In this document: piece after piece, positions 22,601-34,976 of the stretch
Position numbering within the stretch: position 1 is the stretch's first letter
Layout of the letters: every line of letters starts with the position of its first letter
Source: Phallusia mammillata
Taxonomy: Eukaryota; Chordata; Ascidiacea; Phlebobranchia; Ascidiidae
NCBI GenBank assembly: GCA_003260075.1
Contig: QLIY01000219.1
Location: 85,603-149,602, forward strand
Reading direction: 5' to 3'
DNA: 64,000 nucleotides
The notes under the pieces: model-generated
Databases searched by the model: none
Told to the model about the DNA's origin: nothing
The model's input: the letters and a program-made list of their open reading frames with translations, nothing else
Made by a program: the position numbers and the translations under genes

Positions 22601-25600
22601 ATACAACGTTTCGAGATTTCAAACGTTATGCTTTTCAGAAATATGCCCCTTGTATGTTTTGTTACGATGAATGTGTTTTATAAAGGAAAATGCGACCCTT
22701 TCTACCGCACTGTCCACCAGCTTTCTATTGACTTCGGGTTCGAATATAAGTGATGTTGATCTTGCAAACCTTACTGACGTTTTAAAGGCAAAAGCTCAGT
22801 CGGCGTTGGTGGTAAGTTGAAGCAACAAACACAACGAACGGGGATTAACTGGTTTGTACATAGCGGTGATGTAAAAAAATCATAACAATCCTTTGCAAGA
22901 TTAAATCCAGGGGCAAAACAAATGCCTTTTCAAAGCTCAATATACACTCTACATATGCATCATCACATGATAGATTTAATCTCCAGCATAATGAATCGTC
23001 ACAGCGGCAGCAAAAGGTCACCTGATGGTATACCCGCATCAAAGTTGTACACTTAACTGTTAAACGCTTGATATAGGGTGGACCGGTAATGATTTCTTCA
23101 TTGGAATTTATCTTTTTAGACTACTGCAGAAGACACAGCTACAGTGGTGGGAATGTTTAACAACCTGGAAGCAACTTTTCAAGCGTCGCCTTCAAGTGGA
23201 GCAGCAGTACGATTCCTTGCTGTTGTCGAGACAACGGCATTTAAACAAAACTTAACGACAGGTGAATTGACAACACAGGGGCTTTGAAAAAAAAAGTTTT
23301 GTTTTATCGATCATCATAGTACGCAAGGCCTTATAAAGGCCTTATATAACATCAAGCCGGTCTCCCAAGCATTCCCATATGGCAATGCACAGGCTAGAAA
23401 AATCTCTGCATTGACGTTTCAGGGCTGATTCCTCCAGTATGGATGTATTCACCTTAGCTCCAAATGATCAAGATTATTTAATAGCACTGGTTTTGTAGCC
23501 CAAACTATGCCATCTTTGTACAGTATTTCCGGGTCAGTGTATTTAAAATGGTATCAATTAATGAGATTCGATCAACACACAGCCTACAACCAAAACGATA
23601 CTAAAACAACAAAGCCTTGTAGCAGTTAACTACATTTATCCAACTATCTTAAATACCCACAGGATCAAAAACTACAACGGTGGGAACGGTGACAATGTAC
23701 CTGACTGAACAAAGTAAACCTTCTCACGGAAATCTCGAAGTGGCAATTGCAAATACGGCCGCCCCAACCTCTGGCCAAGTGACAAAAATTTTTATTCCCA
23801 GCGTCGTGTTATCTGAAATTAACGGAACGTCGGTAAAAGTGTTAGCTGTTCTTATCACCAACACCAAAATATTCCCGCCAGGACCAAGCGGAAACACACG
23901 GAAGCTTACTGGTACGTGCTGTAAAGAAATAACATTTAATAATCTCACTATCTCCAACCAATTGTTAGTATTTACGTAAGATAGAAGTTTTAGACTATAT
24001 ACTTACCTAAAAAACGCCTTTAAAGCATATAAATCGGTCGTTATTTTCCATTTTAAGACGGTGATTGAAATCAATTCTCGAAAATAGTCGCTTTTGTGGA
24101 GTACAATTTCCATCTCCATCAGAGTCAGCGGAAAGCGACCTCGTTCATTTTACTTCCACATTTTACCGAATTAATTTGTTTAAACCAGTTTTTGTGTTTT
24201 TAACCTGAAAAGCATGCTGCAAAAAAAGAGTTTGTTAGTATACTGCAAGCCTATAGTTCGAAAACCAGTGAAATAATAGACATTAGGCAATGGTCTGACC
24301 AACAAATATTTTTGCATAGAACGAAAAATATTCGTCATAGTGATTTTAACAAACTTATTTTCGACAACAGGTTCGGTTATCGCTTTAAATCTGGGGTCGG
24401 GGTCACAACAAACAAATGTACAAAACCTGACAACACCCATACGCATAACCTGGGATATCAATGGTGAAGTTTCGGCCCAACGTAGCTCATTGGGACAGGT
24501 AAGTGTTTTCAAAACTGTGGCTGGAGACAGTTAATTAGCGGTATAGCAAGAACTTGAGAGTAACGCTAGGGTTCGGCAAGTTTGCAAGGAGCAGGTATCA
24601 CCCTGCATGATTCGAGATAAAAAAAAAGCATCACGAACGTACTTAACACTGGATCTACAGTTTTAATATATATTTTAATGGAGTTAAATACACTGCTAAT
24701 ATAAAGCAAAACAGTCAATTTCGCTGCCTTGTTTTCCACAAGAATTAAGACAACAGAAAACCTAATAACGTTTGATTAACGAACATGCAGTCCTTGCTGG
24801 TGCAGTATGCATGACAAACAACAAATTGACTTTAGACACGCGAAAAGCCACATACAACAAGTATAAAGCGCATTTGTATTATCTTATATTTGTATGTTTA
24901 GCCATCAAAACCATTAGTTATCGACGCTGAGTGTGCTTTCCTGGATCCAGCAAGCAACGGATTTTCGACGTCCGGCCTACAACGCTCACCCGGTGGAACA
25001 ACGTCACATCAAATTGGTTGCGACACTAAGCATTTGACGTCATTTGCTCTTTTCACAAAGGTGAGTTGCAGTGGGAAAGTGACTGATTTAATGCGTGCCT
25101 GTGTCAGACATAGGAGATTGGTAATGTTATGTAAAATTGGGTCTGACTGTAATGAGTTTAATTCCAGACAAAAATAATCCATACGTAAAACCTATAACAT
25201 GTAACATTGAAGCCTCTTTCCTTTGTTTGACGTTGAAGTGAAAAAGTAACGTTACAACGTATATACAATTTTCTAACAGATCAGTTTTCCACCTATCCCG
25301 CCAACTACCAGCGCGATTGTGGGAAGTGTGATTGCAATGGTTTGTCTTTTTCTTATCGCAATCGCGCACATATCCTTTCGGTAAGCATATAAGTTAACAC
25401 AAATGTCAAATATATAACTGTGAAGTAAAATAATATAGGGAATATATGTTTAATGATGAAAATAACTGCCCAAATAGACGCGTTTCTGAGAGGATATAAA
25501 TCAATGAAAATAAACATTTGGAAACAGTTTTGACATAAAAAAAACTATATCGAGAGTTATAAATGTTGTTTAACCCGTAAGGACATAACATGTTGTGTCG

Positions 25601-28481
25601 AACTCTTAGTGTTAGAGTTTCTCAACGTGTGATTCATTTTAAGCTAGATGCAAACGCAGGGGCAGGCAGCAGGGTGCTGCGGCCCAGTCATAATGTTGTC
25701 TCCTAAGCTGATTACAAAAATGCGTCAGCAAAGCCATGAATCAACGCCACTTAAAAGGCAAAAGTAAAATCATGATACTGTTTACTTGCAGGCGTGTGCG
25801 ACGTGGCCCGATGTCGCATTTCATCCTACAGATCGCATTTACCTCTATGGTGGCGTTTATGCTCCATCTTGTAGCAGAGGCGACGTGGGCGACACTTTCG
25901 CGTTCGTCTTGCCTCGCTGTAGCAACGCTTCACCACTTCTTTCTGTTCGTGACTTTTGCATGGATTGCGTTGGCGGCGTTTGCTGCTTACCGAAACGTCG
26001 AATGGCCCCTCAACTGGATCTTGCTCTACGCTCATTGTGAGCAGGAGAAACGAAACTCAGCTATGCTAAAGTGAGTGGGAGATTTCTTCCTCTGATGCTT
26101 CATTAGTACGTATTGACGTGGTTTAACATCTGTAGTCAAAAAAACATTATTTAAGAAAAACTTATACATCTACAGATTTATATTAGACCTATGTAACATG
26201 TACACCAAAAATAACTTTTTGGGCTGATCGGGTTTTGATAGTTTATCTTTAGCCGTGTTTATTTTAAATTGTTATAAGTTATCTAACGGTATGTTTTGTA
26301 CCATTACAGGTTTTCGCTGTTGGTTTATCCTGTATGTCTAATCATATGGGCAATCGTTATGGGCGTGATGCTGATGTACGAATCACAAACACAAACAGGT
26401 GAGGATAAATACTTCGGCGCGAAAGCTTAGGTTTAAATCAGGGGTGCACAACCTAGCCGTATGACCGCAGACAGTGTCGGATTAACCATTAGGCAAAGTA
26501 GACACGTGCTTACAGGCCAATCAAAAATCTAGGCCACTTTTCTTTGTGACAATGATTTGGCAACACTGATAATTCTATTTATTTATTTGGCAACCCTGAT
26601 TTCCGGGCCACTTATAAAACGTGTCTACAGGCCAGGAGACCCAGTACTGGCCGCAGAGACGAGTTTATGCGGCCGTGAACATGTATATTAAAATATGTGT
26701 ACTGGTGGCCGTGACGTAAATACAACCCTGTTGTATATTTGGATTTCGAAACTGTTGTAAATATATTTTGTGGGGCTGTAATGAGCATTGCCAGGCTAGT
26801 AGCCATGTACTTTTTATACGTCACGATTCAGATGGTGACGTCATAAACAGTTAAGCCTTAATACCATACTGTTCAACGTACATCTGCGGCCGTCATAGCG
26901 AAAAGATGTGCACACCTGGTTAAAATAAACACAAGACAAAGCCTAATAGCTCTGCAAAATTATCACACATTATTTGCAGTAGGGGGAATCACAGTGCTTG
27001 ACCCAAATGTATACGCGGGCCAAGACTCCTGTCTCATGCAAGGACCAGCACTCTACTACGGTTTTGCTATTCCAGCTGGCCTATTCTTTTTGATTGCCTT
27101 CGTGTCTTTGGTGCTAGCAACCAAGGAATTGAATTTAAATCGAATTAAGAAAGAGGTAAGTGCAAACCCCAAGTGTTTTTACAGAGATTTCAATAAAAAC
27201 ACTTTGTCAAACTACAAATTCTAGTCAAAAAAGAAATGAATGCGATTTTTTTACGAAAACCTTTACTACAAGCCAAAACATCACACAAATGAACAAATGT
27301 TTGTGCTGGCAACTGGGTTTAAAGTTACAAAATTTTGAAAAGGCAATATCTTCAACAAACCTCTTATAATAAGTGAGCTGTATAATTTACATATCAAAAA
27401 CGAAAACAGATTTTTTTTTTCGACAGATCCTATTCCAAGGCTACATGACACAATTCAAGGAGTCCAAGCATTTGGCTGAACATCTACTGGTGTTCCTTCT
27501 TTTGTTTACCTTAACGTGGGCAATAGGATGTGCCCGGCTTGTTTCAGACCAGTTCGGAGTGACATACTACAATGTGTTGGATCACCTCTACGCAACATGT
27601 TCTATTATCCTGGTAAGGTTGCGTTGTGATATATTTACCACTTGCCTCAAAGATGCCTATAGTCCTCTACGCAAAGCGAGGTGGTCATACTTGTTTTGTT
27701 GTGGTTTGTATTGGTGGGTTAGATACTTTATGACAGCATTAAAATAGAAAGCATACTTAAAAACTTTGAACTGATGGTTGGAAGTAGAGTAAACTTTATT
27801 TTTTAATAAAGAGAAAACTACGTGTAAATGTTAAAAGTTGGGGAAAGCAGGGCTAAGCTCGTAGAACGCTTTCACACTGCTCATATTTCATTTTAATGCA
27901 AGACAACATATTAGAACCATTCTCTTGCACATTGAAAATGATATTAAACTACGTTAAAACGCACTTTTTAGCGTCTTCCCATAACCTTAAAATATCAATG
28001 AACTTGGCTAGATGGAAAAATAACTCATGCATATCACGTTGTTTGACAGGGTGTGGTATCAGTTTTGCTGTTCTGCGTACGGGCCTCGCACGTTCGTGTG
28101 TTGATCCGTCGTGGATTCTACGAGGTTTGTGCGATCCAAGCCCGATACAGTCTTCCAAATCCCAATCAAGACGGCACATATGTGGGAAATGTGATATCCT
28201 ACAACGAGCACGACCGGGTCGCCGTTGAACTGACGCAGGCCCAAACACAAGCAACAGCCATTACCAGAGAAGGGGTGCTCAATGTCGCTGAGACAAGTCT
28301 AGCAGGCACCTCATCTGAACAACCAACTAATCACAGCAATTCCGACTCTCCAGGAAGAAGATATGACACAAGTGATACCGTGGCCAAGGGGGACTTGGAG
28401 CTTAGTAAAGGAAAAATAGGCTTGGTCGGGTTTAAAAGAACTGAAGATGATGTTGTTGAGGACGGCACTTACCTCAATTAG
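16658..28481 (+). CDS. Adhesion GPCR with giant mucin-like Ser/Thr stalk
   Basis: Seventeen exons join in phase for 2014 residues: 16658-16730, 17118-17165, 17385-17417, 17722-17772, 18426-22097, 22404-22504, 22686-22811, 23120-23261, 23663-23911, 24371-24498, 24902-25060, 25280-25380, 25792-26070, 26310-26398, 26980-27155, 27427-27612, 28050-28481. Order: signal peptide (LLTAFIIGIAFFIESARG); about 1,270 Ser/Thr-rich residues; a Cys-rich piece (LEKCADGRSIGFGACSNGG then IWTQLTYLAC) resembling a hormone-receptor motif; a GAIN-like region; a GPS ending KHLTSFALF; seven membrane helices; and a 110-residue acidic tail. TM3 and the second outer loop each keep a Cys (SSCLAVATLHHFF; GQDSCLM). The family couples autoproteolysis at HL/T to signalling at the plasma membrane. 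The stalk should carry dense O-glycans. Ligand and subfamily are unknown; long ST-rich stalks also occur in ADGRG-type receptors. Confidence 0.85.
17860..18285. mobile_element. Non-autonomous hAT-type element B (CAGGGGTCCGC family)
   Basis: The 426-bp element starts CAGGGCTCCGCAAATA and its right end reads CAGGGGTCCGCAAATA on the other strand. The flanks are a perfect 8-bp duplication GTCTATAC (17852-17859 and 18286-18293). GCGACCC motifs repeat at both ends. It lies in the intron before the mucin exon; a relative occurs at 43534. Confidence 0.85.
20350..21260 (+). repeat. Three-copy degenerate repeat inside the mucin exon
   Basis: Three related blocks within the coding exon each contain SSASTQ, a short Thr-rich piece, then SNTENPGPLIGVN or a close variant (SNTEHPGPLIGVN; SNTENPGPFVGVN). 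The PGP cores lie near 20425, 20855 and 21220, so periods are about 430 and 365 bp. The NPGP/GVN core interrupts the Ser/Thr background and is the best-conserved part. Confidence 0.8.
21461..21683 (+). repeat. Recent 123-bp (41-residue) tandem duplication in the mucin exon
   Basis: Units start at 21461 and 21584 and both encode STAESTQASTT, then a TSTE.QQSTTSSGTTVGIVTA stretch. Few base differences separate them, so this is the youngest expansion in the stalk and a likely site of length polymorphism. Confidence 0.85.
26439..26918. mobile_element. Non-autonomous hAT-type element C
   Basis: The left end reads CAGGGGTGCACAACCTAG; the right end reads CAGGTGTGCACATCTT on the other strand. The flanks GTTTAAAT (26431-26438) and GTTAAAAT (26919-26926) match at seven of eight bases. 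It lies in the GPCR intron between exons 14 and 15 and has no transposase frame. Confidence 0.7.
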
Positions 28482-29377
28482 TTTCGTTTGCAACATTGCC
28501 TGTTAAAGGGATTGATTAGGTTGAAATATACCTTGGTGATTTTAAGTGTTTTGAATCAGTGGCAGATGTCGCGGCCATCACGGCCCTTAATAGTGTGTTT
28601 TGGTGATAAGATGTCGTTTCACCCAAACTAAAATTGTGATTGTATTTCATTTAAACGTATTTTAGCACATAATGTGCTAAGTTCACCGACGCATCGTCAC
28701 ACACTGACATATATGCCACTGTATATTTTAACGTATGTTCTTTAATATATATTCTACAAAGCATTTAGATATATATCCTATATTTCTTGTGGTAATAAAA
28801 CATTACAAAAGTACAAAGACTTGCCTAGAAGTCCGGATAAGCTATTTAAGAAAATGTTTCAAACCCTTTAATTGCAGAATTCAGTTAGGAGTTGAGATAA
28901 ACACATGTAACTACGAGGCCAGCAATAATTAGCATTTCAATAGACTCATTTAGCGAACAATTGTTTTCGTACTAGCAACGAGTGTGTGCGTGTCATCGCG
29001 CTCGACACACATGCATATCCCAATCGCGTTAACACAATACATTAACAGGTCTAACAATCGGTCCAAACATAACCGATGTAACTGTAGATGAACAGAATTA
29101 TTTAAAATCGTGCAAAAGTATTTAGCACAGAAAGCGCCACTCTTGTACATTGGAATTCGAGACAGACATTCAGCAAAAGTGTGGAGTTACAAATGAGATA
29201 TTTAGAATGTTTAAACACTTTTGTAAGAATGTTGAATTAGGCAAGTGTCTTTACTATGATAATTTAGAGCAAATGCATTTATTAAGTATACCTTGTTTGA
29301 ACGCAAGTTATATTAGCGGATAAATATTTATACACTTATATGTTTGACTTTGAAAAAAACATACAGCTCTTACAAAA
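28482..29377. other. 3' region of the GPCR gene and promoter region of the next gene
   Basis: AATAAA at 28794-28799 is the first clear plus-strand polyadenylation signal after the GPCR stop. The remainder must include the promoter of the sulfotransferase at 29378. No other feature was recognised. Confidence 0.4.
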
Positions 29378-31331
29378 ATGAAAAGATTACGAAAGCTACT
29401 TCTGTTAAACGTAATCGGTATTGTGCTGATCATTTACAACACAATGCCAGATTATCGTACCAATCGCAACACTTTTCCACACTTACAGAGCACAACTCCT
29501 TTTCGTGATTCAACAGATAAGGTAAGTTTAACAAAAGCGATTCCTACTTGTTTATGAAAACTGACCCACATGGAAAGCCGATCGCGTTACACGTTAATAC
29601 ATACAAAATTTAACCATAAAAATGTGAAAGAAAACCTATACATGGCAAAACATAACATACTGATTCAACACAACCATATTAAACCAATTCATTCGTTCTT
29701 CTCGACTGAAATGATTGTTTCAAACTTTATTGTAATTGCTTGACTTGTACATGCACTATAACGATCTAGGTAAGTCATATCGCTGTTTGCCTAAATGCAC
29801 TATTTGCACAGGGCGGGTTTCCGGATGTAATAGTTATTGGAGTTGAGGGATGTGGTAACACCGTGATGATGAACTTTTTGAACGCAACAGGATACTTTCA
29901 AGTTCCAAACCGTACAACATACTCGAGCGACTTTTTCACTGGGAATTGGGAGAGGGGCGAGGAATGGTATAGGTTGGTAAATTGAAGTGTAAAGTCATCA
30001 ATACCGATTGCGATACTAGTGATTCTTTTGGGCTTTTTACCGAAATGACACGATATCTGAAACAAAACACGTTTAAACCAATACTTACGATATTAGATGT
30101 CATTTAAAGTGTCAAATGGTAAACTACTGAATGCAATTTAAAGCGTCAGATGGCAAATCACTGTATTAAACACGGTTGTTATTAGACTGGTAAATTAATC
30201 AGGAAAGAAAAAAAGGTCAACACATATTTTAAATTAAACAGCTTCTGTAGTTAGGATTAGTCGGTTTGTTGCTAGGTAACTAAACGGTTGGACAAACCCT
30301 TCATAGATGCTTATCTTTTGGCAGGTCCCTTTTTACGCAAGAAAACGGACAAAGGATCACCATAGAAAATTCGCCACACTATTTCTACGCTTATCCACCG
30401 ACGATACCTCAAAAAATGTTGACACTTAATCCCAATATGAAAGTGATTTTGCAGCTATGTGACCCCATCCAGCGAGCGTTCTCTTGCTATGTTCACAACC
30501 ACAAGCACTATACACCAAGTAAGCGGCAAAGCGACCAAAGTTTTTATACCAGTTCTGAACTCAAGTTCAATTAGCAAAAATAGTTTAGGATTTTACCACT
30601 CATGGACTATGTGTAACGTGAAATAAGTTTTAATGGAACAAGCATAAAACGTACTACAGAACGTCGATAAAAATTGGCGACTTGTACGCCCAAAAAATAG
30701 CTTTTAAATAATTCATTAAGTCCGATAACATGGTAAAAAAAGCAAAAAAGTCAATATTTTTGAAAACGTGCTTTCAATGAGATTTTATAAAGAAAATTCG
30801 AAAATAATCCAGAACTGCATTTTGCTTTCAGATATTGCGGGAGCGTTTGCAGAATACGCAAGAGTGCATCTGTTACAGTTGCAAGGAGAATTGAATACAA
30901 AAATAGACTTTCATCATCAAGAGCGGCATGTACTTTCGAAATGGAATAGCAGAAACAGATGTATTCAAGCAGGACTTTATGTTTACCATTTAGAAAGGTG
31001 GCAAAAGTCGTTCAACCATTCACGCATGCTTATATTGGATGGCGATGACATGATTCGGGAACCTTGGACGAGCTACGCAAAGATACAGGACTTTCTAGAA
31101 ATGCCCAAACTCATACACAAAGAGGACTGGGTGCTAAACAATAAGACCGGACAGTATTGTCTAAAACCAAGTTCAAGGATACCCAAACCGCCGCTGTGTG
31201 TTCAACCAAAATCAAGGACTACTGACATACAACAGCCAAAGGAAGAAATAATAAGTGCGTTTACCACTTTTTATAAACCGTACAATGAGGAGTTGTTTAA
31301 GATTCTGGGGTACAGATATCCATGGCAATGA
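29378..31331 (+). CDS. NDST-like Golgi sulfotransferase domain protein with degenerate PAPS loop
   Basis: Four exons, 29378-29521, 29812-29972, 30325-30518, 30832-31331, join in phase for 332 residues. The first 20 residues (MKRLRKLLLLNVIGIVLIIY) form a basic end and a membrane anchor, the usual type II Golgi layout. The fold is like heparan sulfate N-deacetylase/N-sulfotransferases and 3-O-sulfotransferases: TIENSPHYFYAYPPTIP, the 3'-phosphate site KVILQLCDPIQRAFSCYVH, then RCIQAGLYVYHLERW, SRMLILDGDDMIREPW and a Cys pair in GQYCL...PPLCV. The first PAPS loop reads IGVEGCGNTVMMNFL, whereas active members have a Lys in this loop (GPQKTGTTAL or GVRKGGTRAL). That Lys is absent, so activity is in doubt. 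The length suits a single sulfotransferase domain without a deacetylase half. Confidence 0.7.
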
Positions 31332-32165
31332 CTGATTGTGGCAATAGACTACAGGGTACTTCTAATGCTTTTTGACCACGACTTAAAGCTTTATGCAGTA
31401 AGTAATGGTTTTTAATCACGACTTAATGCTTTGTGCAACTGTGACCAACAGTCAAACCAAATATTGTTACACAAAAAACATCCTAAGAAAGCAACAGCCT
31501 CTTGCAATATATATCACAGCATATTTTTTTATGTAATGTTAATACAACTTACTTCGAAAGGAGCAACGTAAAACAGCAACATTGACATTAACAGGCTTCT
31601 ATTTACTGAGTTTTGTCATGTCTATAAACTCTTTCTCTGCCAACAAAAAGAGAACTTTCGTATGTCATTGTGTTATTGATCATGATGACACATGTACAAC
31701 AACATGGTAAAAATAAGTTTCATACATGATGATCACTTTAATTAACTTTATGAAGCATTGGTAACACTTGGCACAAAACAACATCCGGTTCAATTTAGTA
31801 GTTTTTTAAAAAATTGCTACATTACAAGCTTTTGGCTTTTAACTAACAGCAATCCAACATTTCATTTGTTGGTTTTGTTTTTAACAATGTAATAGATAGA
31901 ATTTAGGAATTTTTTGTACAAGGTCTGTAAGTATTAGGTCTGAAGCAGAACAACAATAAACCAAATGAGTTATGTTTCATTTTAGGCACAGATAAATGTT
32001 GCAACATTAGGCCAACATTTAAAAACGAACTTTTTTTAAAGTAAGTACAACCGACATTGCAACTAAAACACAGTTAAACAAAACACCTAACATGATGAAA
32101 AATAATAATAATAACAACAATAAATATTGATGTAGTGCTAATACTTTAAACCAAATGAAGTAAAG
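31332..32165. other. Convergent 3' region of two genes
   Basis: The stretch lies between the stop of the plus-strand sulfotransferase and the stop of the minus-strand AKAP-like gene. AATAAA at 31955-31960 may serve the plus-strand gene, though it is over 600 bp away. AT-rich, with a short (AAT/AAC)n-like run near 32100. No other gene seen. Confidence 0.35.
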
Positions 32166-34036
32166 TTAAAACTCGGAAAAGCTTGACAACATTATGTCTG
32201 AAGCAAGAGTTTCCGCGAAACTATGCATGCCACCAGCAAATCTGATAAGAGATTCAGATTGTCTCCTTGGACATGGTACCTCGTAAACAGTTGATGGTAT
32301 TCGCAATATGTGAGGACATGAACCAGAACGACGAACTTTGCTGCTAAATGTTCCTGAAACAATGCACAGTTTAAAGGACTGAACTCAAAATGATTTTAAC
32401 AAAAGGGCCTTTAAACTGCTTTACCAATAGACATACTCGGTTGAATAATGGAAATTAAGGGTCTAGGTTGTTTCACGAGTAGGCTGCCTTAAATTGAACC
32501 TTATTTTTGTGGTTTTTCATGTTCTATTTTTGGAAAGTGAAGAATCAATACTATTGCACATTTTTTATCAACAGTTTACCCACCTATTTCTGTAGGCACA
32601 AATATATCTGGAATTCTAGGTTCCTCCTCAAGATGTGACAATGAATACAACAGTTGATCAGCAAACTGATACAGACCCTTTTTCCATGTACTTTCATCAA
32701 TGGCTGATTTGGGTGTCAGTGCCTCACTTTATGAAAATAAAAAAGTATACAAGATAGTTTTCACACCAAATAATTTTTGTAACAAACAAGTTTGTAACAA
32801 GCACCTTTAGTTTATTTTTTTAAAGTTACCTGGAAGTATCACAACTGTCTCTTCTGTTTACTGTTAAAAGACTTGAGTTGGAAGAATCAGTATTTGAGCT
32901 TTTTGACCTTGACTACAAATAAAAACACATAAAAACCCTTGACTACAAATAAACAAAAAACACCATATCCAGCATAAACATGAAAAAGGTTTTAAAATGG
33001 ACAATATTCGAGAATTAAGAACTAAACTAAAATAAAAGCAGTCAGTAATTACATAATATTTTTAACTTGTGTACCTGATCAGCGGGACCTTCAGTCGGTT
33101 CAACTGCATTGTGCAAAATAAATGACATGTATTCTCTTTCAACATTTGCTGGGTTAACCCTCCTTCTGAAAATTGAAATTGTAAAGCATTGAACTGCCTA
33201 CATCATGATAAATCTTACCTTAGGTCTGCATCATCATACACTTCATTCCACACATTACCACAAAGTTCTTCTGAAAATGTAATTAGACTTGATCTACTAG
33301 TTGATGGTTTGGATCGTAGCAAACAATCATCACAAAATATGTCCCCAATCATTTTTTCAGCAAAAGCATGGGCAGTTTTTATGAGATTGTCTCTGCTTAT
33401 TTGAGTGGAAACACTGGCAAAAGTTTCTACTAACACTTCTTTGCTTAAATCCTCTGCATAGTTCGAAACATTTTTGGTATAAACCATGTGTGTCACAGCT
33501 TCATGCATGGAAGTACGTATAAGTTTTGCAGACTCTGACTGTGAGGAGACATAAACATCATCAAAGCAGGCAATCATTGGTTTAATATTGGAATCCATAA
33601 ATGTTTCGCAAAACTTAGTAACAATGGACAGTTTTTTCTGCTGAATCCAAGCATCAGTAACAGCTTCATCCAAAATTAACTTTGACATATTGCCCCCAAA
33701 CTTATTTTGTGCTTCAATACATTTCATTCGCTGCTGAATAAGTTTTGTATTGGAGTTTTTGAAGGCAGTCATTAACAAGTCACTGGCAAACTCCTCAACT
33801 TTGCTCAATTCCAGTGGATTTTGTACATTCGCAAGCAGGCAGTCCACTAGCTGATCAACATATTGTAATGTAGCTTCTCCACATACCTCCTGAATGTCAA
33901 AATTTTGCTTCACTATTTCATGGATCTCTTCAATTTGTGACGCAAAACGTACTTGTCTGTGGCTCTGGCCGCTTTCTTTCTTGTACAGTGGTCCTAAAAT
34001 GTCTTTTACAACTTGAAATACAAACGGTTCATACAT
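32166..34036 (-). CDS. Helical AKAP-like protein (tentative)
   Basis: Five minus-strand exons, 34036-33219, 33165-33075, 32912-32830, 32726-32584, 32353-32166, join in phase for 440 residues. No catalytic domain, signal peptide or membrane segment is present. The protein is a series of amphipathic helices with a recurring pattern of small and aliphatic residues: [50 protein letters not shown] and, at the very end, [19 protein letters not shown]. Such FAxxLAxxI/V helices occur in A-kinase anchoring proteins, where they bind the PKA regulatory-subunit dimer. That parallel is by eye and is inference; a general scaffold is equally possible. The linker ([20 protein letters not shown]) is Ser-rich. 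The start was chosen as the first ATG of the long exon. Confidence 0.6.
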
Positions 34037-34718
34037 CTTTCCAACGATGTTTGCTTAGTCAACACCTGTCCGCCTACTTTCGTTGTTAATTCCACACTAG
34101 TAGTTCTCAGCCAGACTGGAATGCGTCATTGTTTCCCACAAGCATACAGTATACTTAGCCTCGGGCCGTACGAGCTATTTGTTCGATCAAACAAAGCAGA
34201 TTTTGGTCGGCGCCGTTTAATCACGCGATTGCGTCGCAGCTTGTTACGCCAACTGATGTATAAACCGCGCACCTATGTTGTTGTCCATCGTTCAATGATC
34301 CTTGGCACTTGGCAGTCACCACACAACACTGACGTCACAGGCTGTTCATCGAGCGAGCAGATAGCGAGACAGAAGCTAATCAATAATTAAGTCTAAACCG
34401 TTAAACTTTTTTTATAAAGGACCGCTTTAGCAAAAAAAACGCTAAATCCTTTAAATCTGATTTTTGTCGTTTTTTAATATTTTAGAAAAAAAATGCGTAT
34501 TTCTATGACATGTTGCATTGTTTGTTCTGCTACGCTTGGTTAAACAGAACCAAAGTAACCTATATGATTTCGGTATTAATTTGTTATGTGCAAACAAGTT
34601 GCATGTATGTTTTTAACAAAAAAAGTAATCATTAGGAAAAATAACCACATGTTTGTAACATAAAAGAAAGATGTCAAAGCCGATTTGTTAATGGTCTCTA
34701 AAATTTTAATTGCCCCCA
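34037..34718. promoter_or_regulatory. 5' flank of the AKAP-like gene
   Basis: The start of the minus-strand gene lies at 34036 and a small plus-strand open frame begins at 34719. A plus-strand frame of 125 codons overlaps the minus-strand first exon and its flank but has no splice or family support, so it is not called. No clear promoter motif was identified. Confidence 0.3.
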
Positions 34719-34925
34719 ATGGAGTTTTTTAACACAACTCCGTCGTCTTCTATAACCGAAAATGTTGCAACAGTTCAACAGCAGTTTAAACCTTCAAACT
34801 CGTTTTGCTCGCCATCCAAGCCAGTCACAAAACAATCACAGGACATCAAAGGTGCTCAGAACTCTGAAGTCATAAGTGTTTTAAGCAAATCCGACCATTT
34901 CCTCGACCTTTTGGCGTTTCCGTGA
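34719..34925 (+). CDS. Possible small protein of 68 residues, unrecognised
   Basis: An ATG opens a frame beginning MEFFNTTPSSSITENVATV with a Ser/Pro/Gln-rich, likely disordered composition, ending HFLDLLAFP and a stop. It has sensible codon-like composition but no recognised family. It ends about 50 bp before a hammerhead-like repeat, so it could be part of that element or the last exon of a longer gene. Low confidence. Confidence 0.25.
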   Translation: MEFFNTTPSSSITENVATVQQQFKPSNSFCSPSKPVTKQSQDIKGAQNSEVISVLSKSDHFLDLLAFP

Positions 34926-34976
34926 TAATAGTTTTTTTTTACATATGGGAATTTAGGTATGTATATTCAAGAAACA

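Noticed and set aside
34013-34390. 125-codon plus-strand frame beside the AKAP-like gene start
   Set aside because: It starts inside the opposite-strand first exon and lies in the presumed promoter region, with no splice context or recognisable family.
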